Positions 34,701-46,700 of a stretch of 64,000 nucleotides of DNA are shown here, one piece after another. The position numbers and the translations under genes were made by a program. The stretch's first letter is position 1. Every line of letters starts with the position of its first letter. The notes beneath the pieces were generated by a model, which had not been told where the DNA came from, did not search any database, and was given only the letters and a program-made list of their open reading frames with translations. Source of the stretch: Drosophila persimilis (Eukaryota > Arthropoda > Insecta > Diptera > Drosophilidae); the NCBI RefSeq assembly GCF_003286085.1, contig NW_020825350.1:744001-808000 (forward strand), given 5' to 3'.

Positions 34701-37700
34701 AAAGTCTCATGAGTAAGTTTCCTAGGGACCGCAAACTTTCTCATTTCATTAAACATGAATCAGTCTATAAAATAAAAATTACTTCATCAAAGTCGGAAAG
34801 TTGGTTAAAAAAAGATATGGCGGTTTTAGTTTTGATAAATTTTAAACCAATTCCGTTGATCGGCCCTGCATATTGTGCTAAAAATCGACGTGTCAGACAT
34901 ATGTTTGCATACATATGTTTTTACATATATCGAGGATTATTTATGAAATATCTTGTAGCTTATCGATATACGTGCCATCACAATTCGCCATTACAAAGCA
35001 ATACTTGGCCATTTTCAAGTTTTTTGTGCTCTCAGTGCTGACAAAATGATGAACCATAATGATAATTGACAAGGCCGATAATGAGAACGATAATGATGAC
35101 GATGGCTGGTGCTGCTGATGAGCTTGAAAACCTCTTCGTACCTTCCTCTCCTTTTGTACCCCAGTTAATATCTTCTCATGCCCCATCTGAGGCTGTTGTT
35201 AAGACATTATCGTTCACTTGGGCATCATTGACAGCAAATGTTGGCCCATTAATCGAGGCATTTGCTTAGTGTTGCTGTTGCTAAGAGGGCCTGATTAAGT
35301 CGGCACACAGATACAGATGCAGGCACAGGGACACACACACACACATGAGGAGAGGATCGAATGTGTGTTAAACTTTTTTATGCCTTCAGGCCTTGTTTAA
35401 TAATTGAACAATAAAGAACGAACGGCATTAAGTAATTTGTGTCGGTTAAGTCATAAAACTGACACACTCACACCCATAAAAAAACACTCTCTAAGTGTAA
35501 ACACACACAGATACGCACACACAGACACACTTATGTATATGTATATGCATAAATTGTTAATTCTGTGCGCAAGTTTAATGAGTCGTTGGCATGAAAATTT
35601 CAAGTTTATTGCAAGCCCCCAATAAATTTTGGCCTGCGTGCCTGAGCTGAGCATTGAACTTAAGCCCCAGGAACTTTTCCTCCTTTCCTGTTTCCAACTT
35701 TCAGCTTCAGCACCCCATTCTCACCACACCACACCACCCCACACCACCCCACACCACCCCACACCACCCCTGGATGAGCCATTGATTCATGTTAATTAAA
35801 TGTGACAAAAGTTGAGGAACTTTTCCTGGCTTTTTGCCTCTGGCTGCTCTCCTTTGTATCCTCCACTGCACACAATTTTCATTTGGCCATGTTGCGGTTA
35901 CTTTATTGCCACTTTCCTTTTACCCCTTGTACCCGCCCTTACCGCCCTACCACATCGTCTTCGTCCTCCTCCTACAACACACATCTCCACTATAATGTGC
36001 GACATTTTCGATTGCGATCATCAGGCCAAAATGTTGCATAGGAAAAGTTTTTTCCCTTTTAATTAGAAATCGAATCGAATCCGCAAGCTGTCGAAGTTTT
36101 ATCTATTCCCTGATATCGCTGGCTCCAGCAGGGGCTCAGCGGGGGCTCAGCGGGGGCTCAGCGGGGATGGAGCTTGAGGATGACCGGCTGCACTGGCACG
36201 GAATCCATATTGAGCTCAAAGCCCAGTCTCGGTAGGATTGCGACTTGGACTTGGGCTTGCTGTGCTCCCATCAGGGATAAGTTTATGCAACGATTGGCCA
36301 TCGGCAACGTAATCCCAATTGGATGGTGGAGCTAGTGAGAGTAGGAAACGGAAACGGAAACTGAAAGAGAAACAAAAAGGAGAAGCCACTCATTCCGGTG
36401 CTGGATTAGCAACATTTTCTTGCTGAAAACTAAAATCTTTTGCAATGAAGTTTCTATCTCAAACTTTATGATATCGATGGTCCAAAAATTCTCTCTGGTC
36501 TTGTGTGCTTTTCCAACACTGGTGAACGAAATGTCACCTGCGCTTGCTACCACCAGATTCCACAGTGCTATCAGTCAATGCCTAGCACTTATCTGACAGT
36601 TTATCATATTGTGTGTTCCAACTGGACGGTTAACACAGGTCTTTGACAGCATAAAATCGATGAGACTGTGTAGATCCATAGTCTGCATAGATCCGCCCGT
36701 TCATACGGATACACGGCCTAGGATTAGGAGGGCGGTGCACTTTTTCAGAGTTATATTGACTTACTGGAGAGGTATACAGGAGGGGTTTACTTTACCATGC
36801 CATCGACCATGTTCAGGAGATTTTCGCAGCCGTAACGCCCTGAGCAAGTGCCACTTCCACCTCCTTTGGACTGCACAATTTGCATGTCTCGTTTCCTTCG
36901 ATTCCCCGTCATTCTGCACTCTCACGGACTTTATTTTCGTCAATCAATTTGCATACTGCCTGCGTACAACGTGGACCGTGAAATCTCCCCCAAAAACTGC
37001 GCGACTAACTTCGGGCAATCATCTTGAGACCAGTTATATCTTAGTCCCTGACCTTCCCACCCCCTCTAACGCTAACGTTCCCATTGCTGTCGTCTTCCAT
37101 CTGCATCTTCCAGTGGAGAGTTGCCCGCTGTCTGTTGTTTCAACTTCAATTATAAACTTTAAATGATTACGCCTCGGCTTCCACGACTTGCCTTGGCATA
37201 TTTTTGTTGTGCTGTGCAGACCGGAAAGAAGAAAGTCCCTATGAGATTCCGTTGGTGAGGTGTACTGCATTTCGCCAGATGGTTGAAAATCACAAAGTCA
37301 CAAGCGTCCTTCCCTCAAGCATCACATACCTCGGACTGTTTGCATATTACCATTTGTTTCGTGGCACTCTTACGAAGTTTTTTGACAGCTGCATTTATTA
37401 TACCCGATACTCAAAATGAGTATTGGGGTATATTAGATTTGTGGTAAAAGTGGATGTGTGTAACGTCCAGAAGGAATCGTTTCCGACCCTATAAAGTATA
37501 TATATTCTTGATCAGCATCAATAGCCGAGTCGATTGAGCCCTGTCTGTCTGTCCGTCTGTCCGTCCGTCCGTCTGTCCGTCTGTCCGTCCCCTTCAGCGC
37601 CTAATGCTCAAAGACTATAAGAGCTAGAGCAACGATGTTTTGGATCCAGACTTCTGTGATATGTCACTGCTCCAAAAATATTTCATAACTTTGCCCCGCC

Positions 37701-40700
37701 CACTTCCGCCCCCACAAAGGGCGAAAATCTGTGGCATCCACAATTTCGACGATACGAGAAAACGCAGAATCGTAGAAGATGACTATATCTTCTAGAGTGC
37801 AAAATCTGAACCAGATCGTATAATTATTACAGCCAGAATCACGAAAACAATTTCACTCTTTCTCGCTCTGTCTCACTCTAACACACAGGTTTCATGGTCG
37901 GTTTTGCCAATTGCAAAATATGAGTTCAAGGATCTCAGAACCTATAAAAGCCAGAGCAACCAAATTTGGTATCCACACTCCTGTGATATCGGACCTTGAC
38001 CGTTTCCTGTCCAAATTTCGCCACACCCCCTTCCGCCCCCGCAAAGGACGAAAATCTGAGGCAACCACAAATCTCAGAGACTATTAAGGCTAGAGTAACC
38101 AAATTTGGTGCACACACTCCTTTAAGATGTCACTATAAAACGTATATCTCAGAATTTCGCCCCACCCCCATCCGCCCCCACAAAGGACGAAAATCTGTTG
38201 CATCCACAATATTGCAGATTTGAGAAAACTAAAAACGCAGAATCATAGATAATGACCATATCTATTAGATTGCTGAATCTGGATCAGATCAGATCATTTT
38301 TATAGCCAAAGGGAACAAATCAATTTGCACTGGCTACGCAGCGCCCGACGTCACGCTCAGACTGATTTTCTGTCTCTCTCGCACGCACTCTTTGTCGTGT
38401 CGTTAAATATTAGCGGCGTCTGCCGGAGGAGAGCCATACTGACTTAGTATCGGGTATAACCGTAGAGTTGCGGTGTCCGCAGCAACTCACAACGTTCCCC
38501 CTCGTTTTCCAATCGGTCTGGTCGGGGCCTGATTTCTGGATGCATAAATCTGCATTCCTTACCTGTCGCTCGGACTTTTCACATTGTTGATCCCCCTCTC
38601 AGTCCAGGCCCTAGGATACACATGTTGGCTTGAAATAAATCCCTACTGAAGTGAATTGATGAGAGGTAATTTAATGAAAGACCACCAATTTGTACACTTA
38701 TTTTGTAGTTTTTTTTTAAGTTTAAGAAACCAAAACTAAAGTTAGATAAAATCATCGTATGCCATAGTATTGGCACCCACCAGTGTGTACCACTGTACTG
38801 CTTGGTAGCCTTGCTCGAAGGCCTGCATTACTTTCTGGTGGTCATTCAGTGCAACTTGGAAAATTTTTTTCAATGCCGTGCTTGAGCTCCAATACGAGTC
38901 GCTCGTTTTCGCAGCAGTTCCCCAGCTTTTTGATTAGTTCGGATTTCTGGGCGTTCAAAATATTCGCGGTTTTCGCACGCTCCTCCATAATAGTTTTCTT
39001 TAGGCAATCGACCTCGCTCAGACGCTGCTCCAGCTCGTCGCGAACCCCAAAATAGCTGCGAAGCAGGCATTGATACTCGTCCTCTGCCTTTCCCATATGC
39101 GAGGAAGAATTCACCATTTGATCGCCACAGCGCCGCTCTATCTGCTCGGTGTGCTCTTGGGTGATCCCAGTCGAAGTCGATGGCAGCTCGGTACTACCAC
39201 TGACACGCTGGAGCTCCATGATTTGAATCTCAGCGTTTCTAATATCATTCAGTTTTTCACCACATTTGCTACAATTCGCCGCCGGAGCCTTTTCGCCCTC
39301 CTCTCGTCGAATTTTTTCCTCCAAGTCCTGCAGCTCTTTTCGATGACTGTCCTTCTCTGTCTTCAGCTTTTTGGCCAGCTGCTCTGCAATGGTTTTGACG
39401 ATTTGCATGCTTCGCTCGAGATTGGCGTATTGTTCGCGTAGCTTGCTTAGCTCATTGATGAGATCTTCGCAATGACGTGAGAGTCGATACGCCTCCGTTT
39501 TTGCTTCACGTTGAAGTTGCATTGCTGCGTCCCCCTTCGCTTCCAAATTCCAGTTATCCACCATCAGCTGATCACATTCCTGTTTGAGATTTTCATTGTC
39601 ATGCCTCTGACTCAGGTGATTTTCGCTCTTCTGACTGTGCTCTAGAGCATCCCGCTCAGCTTGAATCTGATCGGCATGTTTCTTCATGAGGGCAAAGGTG
39701 TGCTCAAACATTGCGATCTTGGCCTCCAACTCCTTAATGAACTGCTGCTGGGGAATATTCTCTGGCTCAGGATGGTCGCCCAAGGCGAGACACCCCTGCA
39801 GCTCATTTATCTTGACATCGTTTTCCAGTTGCATGGCTTTAAAATCCGACTGCAGGGCGTTGTATCGCTCAGTCATTCTCTCTAATTCAGCCTGTTTTCT
39901 GGCCAGCTGATCTGCGCCACGGCTATGTTTGTCCGTGAGTAGTTGACTCAGCACCCGATGTTCCTCGAACTGTGCGAAGGCCTGCTGTTGCCTTCCCTCC
40001 AGCTGGATATTGGTCTGCTTCAGACGTGTGTTTTCCTCCCGCAGCTTCTTAATGCTGTTCATCTGTTTCAAGCAAATCTCCTTCGCATCCACCAGAAGGT
40101 CCGCCGATCGCTGCTTCAATTGACATGTTTGCTTCAATGCCGCCTCTAAGATTGAGATGCACATCTGCTCCGGATTATGCTTCTTTAGATTATCTGCATC
40201 TGCGATTTGCTGGGCTCCTGTGTTGGGCTCATGCTCCGGCAACTGACTCTTGCGCGGCGTATTCATGTCGATCCGTACAGCATGCAACAAAAATAATCTT
40301 AGTTTATTGTAAATTACAATTTTTTTGTATTTTCAAAATTTATTTAGTTACCGTTTTTAAGTTGAATGACTGAATGAATATTCGTTCTAGTCGATTGTAA
40401 ATAGTTCAAAATTTTGTTTAAGGCTCGGCCAGCTTGCTTTACTTTCTGCAAAATGTGAGGGTTTTGTGGAGAATATTAAATCAGATCTGATCTAGTATTA
40501 TTAGTTTTGGAACTCGGAATATGCTCACTTTCTATACCCTGTTTTCATATACGGGAATATTAGATTCGTGTAGATCTATGTAACAGCCAGAAGGAGGCGC
40601 TATAAGAGGCTGAGAAAGCAAATGTACTTCCAAATAATGCCACGCCCCCAGTCCGCCCCTACAAGAGGCGTGAATCCCTGGCATCCACTTGCATTTTGAA

Positions 40701-43700
40701 GATTTAAAAAAATCGAAAACTTACAATCAGAAAGATTTATTGAATATACTGTAACGAACCCAAAAGGGTTCGCTACAGCGCCTCCCCCAACACCCAATAA
40801 AGATCCGGCTACTAAATTACAACACCTCGCCCAAAGTGATTTACTACGCGAACACCCCCATTGGCGTATAAATAGACGCCGACTGAAAACCAGAAAGCAA
40901 CTTACGCAGAGATCGGGCTCGCAGTACGATCGTCGCACCAAAACTTACGCAGAGATCGGGCTCGCAGTACGGTCGCTGTACCAAAACTTACGCAGAGACC
41001 CAGCCCGGAGTACAGACGCGGTACCCGGAACCCACCAGAAGACATCAACGCCCGATTAAAAATAAGTCATTTAAACCGCTAAGAAATATAATAAAGTGTT
41101 AAATTTGCAAAGTAAAAACGCCTCGATTGCGTAAGTTCACCCCAATCAGCCGAGACACCGACGTCCCCCCACCCCGAGTCCACACGGTCGTTTCATATAC
41201 ACAACGGTAGCAACGCCCGCCCGAGCCCCGATCCACCTCTCTACGACAGGCCGCCCTCCGACGCCGCCCTCAAGGTTCCAACACATTTCTACAAATTTCT
41301 TGTGAACAGACCCCTGGACGTGGCTGAGCTTACCTCAGCCTGAAATAGGTCCATCACAAGTGGCGCCCGAGCAGGGACCCAAGGGAACGTCAGCGAGGGT
41401 TTGTGGAATAAAACCCCACGGCCACTAGAGTAAGAACACAAGAGAACGACCCAAAGAAAACCCCGACCTCGCGCAATGTCAACGGCGAGAGTTGCGCAAC
41501 GAGCAGACGTTGCGACAAGATCAAATCATTATTATAGCCAAACCCGCGCTCGTTCTCTCCCTCTCTCTCTATGTCTCTCACACACATTCTTCCTCGTCCA
41601 ATGCGCGCCACCTGCCACTTGGTGAAAACAATTAGAGAGAGAGAGAGAGAGAGATATATCTATATAACGCAATGTTCGGGATGGAAACCACTAAACAATA
41701 TTCTATAATTCGAATCAAATCCATTAGGTGAAATGATACTATATTACCGTATCTCCGTCGTTGCTACTGAGATGCGCGGACTGCCCTCTCCGTAGAAATC
41801 AATCTATCCCTTTTGCGAGCAGCGATAAAGGCCGTTGTTATAGACAGCTGCTTCAATTCGCGGTGTTGTCCAAAGCGATACAAGTATATCGCTCTGAGGA
41901 CTTTGATTGAATGAAATTGTGTGAGAATAAGGACCACTCTTAGTCACAAGAGCAGCCTCAGTTTTTATATTTGTTGCAGTTTCTGCTTCAAAAGCAACTG
42001 GCCATGATTTTCCTTTCATTTGCCTAGTCGCTTCTGTTAGAGAAATTTACTTTCTCTTGAACGTCTTGGCAATGACTCCGAGCCCTTGCACTTCGTCCCG
42101 CTCTCAATGGCCTGGGCTTGTGCATGGGCTTGGGCTCAAGTGAATCACTTAATCTGGTTGCAAAAAGTAAAAGCGCCGTAAAATTCACACAAAGGGAGAA
42201 ACAAGGGACTGACTGAGGTGGTACCTGCCACATGCTCTTCATTCTGTTCGTCAACATCATCCTCATGTGGATGTTGGCTTGTGGGTTCTCTGTTCTGGGC
42301 TCTGGGCTCTTTGCTAGGGGGCTAGTGGTGCGGGGAGAGTTGACTTAAGTGCCCACACATAATTCACATTGGCTCGAAGGTAGCGCAAGGATTAGGCGAT
42401 GCACCACAAAGTACGATGTTAACCTTGGGGCTAATGCGACTTGCAATTGCGCCATGTCGTGCTATCGTTGACTCGCTTTCGCCTTATATATGTTTACTGC
42501 TGTTCCTGTTCCATTCACCATTCGAAATGAACGTCGTCACGCTCTCATCTCTAATTTATTGTATCCAATGCTGTTACTATCCCTCTACCCTTCTTCGTAA
42601 CTATTATATTACATCGTGATAACTATTTTCCCTCTCTGCTCTCTTCTCTGTCCCCTGATTGAGTATTCTGTCTATTTGACTCTTCGCAAATTCGTGTCAC
42701 GCACTCATCTCTTATACCTTTTTATGTATATTCTGTTTTGTATCCCTGGTCGCTTGGTACACCCATTTGTCTTGGACCATGATTGACTTTCCAGATTGCA
42801 TTTTTATTAATTCCTCTATCTGCTGTGCTGTCCATTAAGCAGAGTCCATCTGCTTCCTTTTCCCCCTGGAATCTCTCGTGTCACGATCCCATCTCTAAGC
42901 CGACGAACAGACTGACTGCATGACTGACTGAGTGGCAAACTGACAAGCGGGCCCGTTCGCAGTGCAGGTTGTCGTTGTCTGGCTGTCTTCAATTTTAATA
43001 AATTTTCCGTGCATGTAAGCAAGCGCGACAGTTGACAGCTGCAGCTTCGCCTGCCATTTTCTTTGGCCTGCCCGTGACACTGTTCACCCCCCTTATCCCT
43101 TTCTCCTGTCCTGCTATGTCTCGGCTGGCTCTCTTGTCTCGGTGGGGGAGTTGTCGTTGTCCCGAGTTGGTTATTGTAGTCAGCGAGAGGATGAGACCGA
43201 CGAGTAGGAGGAGCAGGAGCACAGTCTGTTACAATTGCATGTTCCACTGTGGGGATCGGGGAGGATGTGAAGGAGTGGAGGCGGGCTTAGGGCAGTAGCC
43301 CGCCAAGGACATTACAGTGGCAATGTGACATCGCGATTTTTTATATGAGGCAAAAGGGTCACGGTCTCGTTTTAATTTTTTTCTGTTTCAGTGTATATTC
43401 TTCGTCCGAGCAGCGTTATTTATAAACACCACAACCTTTGCTAAAATCGGTTCCGGTCCACCCTGCGCTCTACATTCCTTGATAGCTTGGAGTACCTGCC
43501 TGCTGGGCGCGGGAAATAGGTGGGGGTGTCGACAACTTACACAATTGGCACTCGACATTTATCAAGGATGCTCGATATTCCCGAGCTCCGACAAATTGAG
43601 CAGCTAACGGAGGAGACAGGGTCTGAGCTGAAGGTACTTACGGTCTCCATGCTACTCATCCTCTGTACTCTTCTGAGAGCTTTTTCCCAGGCGCATTACT

Positions 43701-46700
43701 ACTGTTCTGCTGTTGTGTCCCTTATCCTTTCGTACTCCTCAGCAACTTCAACTCAATCGCATTTTTGATTGGCAATCGAGATAGCTGGCACTCCCCAGAA
43801 CACTCCACTCTTTCCACTATTGTACGAACTCCCATCCTCCCCATCCCGCCCATCATCCTCATCCTGTCATCGCTCATACGCAATGTGGGCCCAAATGATT
43901 GCCATCAAGAGTATATACTGTAACGCCTCCCCCTTGGCACAAGAAACCACCCACCTCTCCGCAGATGACTCATTAGCATAATGGAGTGTAAATCATCAAA
44001 CACATAAGTCGAATAAGATGAGGCTATAAAAAAAAGAATGGAAGGATGAAAGTGATAGTGAAAGGAAAACCCAAACGGCAAAAAGAGAGAATGAAAATCA
44101 AATTCAAAAATCGCATTGCTAATTCATAAATATTCCGTGGAGTAAACCACTTGACTTGGCCGCTTGCTTGTTCTAACCAAAGTGTCGCGGCAGATGTTGT
44201 ATCACTTTACGAGTATACTCGCACATACATACGAGTATGTGACACTGGCCCCAATTTCGGAGAAGAAGATGAGAAATGACACGGCGAAGTATAAAGTATA
44301 ATGTGTTAAAGGTGACCGACCGTGGCGGAGAGTTAGCGGAGAGTGAAAGGCGAAGAAATTCGAGCTCTGTGAGGGCCATAAGATATTCGAATACATCAAA
44401 AGGATTGCTACAACCGAATACCCTACCCACTCACTCTATTCCGCATAGCATTACGGCATGGTGGTATCTTGCTTCCCTCTGTTCTTTACGTGGATCTAGT
44501 GCGTACTCGTATTTGATTTTGAAACGCCGATGATGCTACTGTGCTGTTCAGAGCTAATTCTGCGCATTAGCATACATCTGCACATACACCTATCATATTT
44601 ATATATGGCTTGTATGTACATATATGAGCAAGATTCTCTTGATTTACGCACGATTCACGCGAACACTGGTGGAGCCAGACAGCTGGTCGATAGGGGGGGC
44701 AACGATTGTTGTGGCATATCACAAATTGAGGCTGCCACTTGAGGCTGATGCTGCCAACGCAGATTGTGTGTGTTGTCCCTCCACCTTCTCCTCCTACCTC
44801 ATTTTATATTCGAAATTCGAATACGAGTACATACAACAACAAAAAAGAAACCAATAAAGCTCAGGAAAATGAGGAAAGGCAGCCCCTCGAACACTGTTGA
44901 ATGGCGTGAATCCACTAACATAATGCATTCACCATTTGTTATGGATCAGCACTGACAGAGTGTGAATGCTTTTGGTTTTCCAGGAAAATTTCGTGATATT
45001 TTCCTCACTTCTTGGGTGTTATTCTTAGCCCCGCATTGTGGCTAAAACCCAACACGTTCGAAGAGTGTTGTCCTCATTTATGGACCGCATTTTTCACTCC
45101 ATTTAAGCTTTTTCCCTGAACGAAGGGGAGGTGATCTTTCAGTGATCTTTCAGTACCTTTCTGCTGCCATACTCTTGTCGCCTTTTGTCAGGGAAAGCAC
45201 TGCCTGGCCCACCCGGATAGTTTCGACGACTTCTCCGTTACCCTATGTATTCTCATCTTTGCCCCTCTCTTGCCCATCTCTTATTTAACGCTCATAAAAT
45301 GCAAATACTTAAATTATACAAAGAAAAAAAATGTCTTTTGCAGCGCTTTGTGCTTTCACTCATTCTTTTGTTTAATTTGTAGTCCCCTTGCAACAGTATG
45401 CCCCGCTAAAGCATCCTTAGTGATGTCTTCATCATAATTACAAACAAAGAATAACGAGAGAACAGCAGCAGCAGCAGCAGCGGGCAAACAACAGCATCAG
45501 CAGCAGAAACATCGACAACATCAGGCAACAGGCAGCGGGAGAAGCAGCCAAAGTAGGGCCGAATGGAGCAGCAGGAGGCAAAGAAGCAGTCAGGGAACTG
45601 TTTGCACACCAAGTTTCCGAGTGTCCAAAAAGCAAGACACAAAAAAAAACAAGACAGCGAGGGAAAAAGAAAATGGAAAAGTCAACAGACTGCGGGAACA
45701 GAGCAGCTGCTGCCGCTACTACTGCCTTTGCCCCTGCATCTGGTCCTGTGGCTGGATGTTGCTCAAATTGCTTCTACTTACTCGTACTTTGCTAGTTTGC
45801 TAATTGCTGCTGTTGCTCAGGTTGATTCTTCTGATGTTGGTGCTATCTCTGTACGATATGCATACTTACAGATATGTACATACATATGTACATATGTATC
45901 TACTATATCTGGTTTCTCGACTTATACCACAAATCTGTTATTTCACTTCCGCTAAATTTGTATACTTATCTAAAGGGGACCCAAGACAATACTGGGTCGT
46001 ATAGCACCGTAATCAAAGTCTGATTTGAATACATGAGTTCCCTAGCTAATGTCCCAACTACTAATTATATCTAGTATTTCTCATTACATTTCGGGTTTAG
46101 TTCGTAGTTCTATTGTTTTCGCTTTCAACCCTTCTGCTCCGCTCCCCTTTACATACCCGATACTCAGAAAGAGTATAGGAGTATATTCGATCTGTGCACA
46201 AAATGGATATGTGTAACGCACAGAAAGAAGCGTTTCCGACCACATAAGTTATATATATTCTTGGTCAGCATCAATAGCCGAGTCGTTAGAGCCATATCTG
46301 GCCACCCGTCTTTCCGTCTTGCTTGAAGCCTACTTCTCAGAGACTATAAGAGCTACAGCAACGAAATTCTGTATCCAGACTCCTGTGATATCACACTGAT
46401 ATCACACGCCCCTAAAAAAGGCGAAAGTCGGTGGCATCCATAATTTTGAAGATACGAGAAAACCAAAAACGCCGAATCATAGAAAATTACCATATCTTCC
46501 AGACTGCAGAATCTGAATCAGATCGGGTTAATATTATAGCCAGACGGAACAAATTAGATTTCAGTGGCAACATAGCGGGGCCACGCTCTTACTCATTCTC
46601 TCTCTTTCTCTCACACACTCTTGGCAGAGCTATATGTGCGCCCTCTGGAGAAGAGGAGAGATACTGACTGAATAACGGGTATAAATGTAGAGTCGCGGCC

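Larger units (their letters stand above)
40532..41660 (+). mobile_element. INE-1/DINE-1-like copy interrupted by an LTR element
   Basis: The left part (40532-40749) has the 5' family blocks TATACCCTG..ATACGGG, GTAACAGCCAGAAGGA, CCACGCCCCCAGTCCGCCCC and GGCATCCACTT. The right part (41520-41660) resumes with GATCAAATCATTATTATAGC, the blocks found at 38295 in the long copy. The sequence between belongs to a different element, so this copy was hit after it inserted. About 40-50 bp of the host copy appear lost at the junction. Confidence 0.7.

Noticed and set aside
36609..37166. 185-codon plus-strand frame in the lectin intron
   Set aside because: Cys/Arg/Phe-rich random-looking peptide with no repeats, domain or codon bias, and the start used is not ATG.
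37543..37590. GTCTGTCC repeats as a possible CRISPR-like or satellite array
   Set aside because: It is the microsatellite in the middle of a DINE-1-like element, with no spacers.
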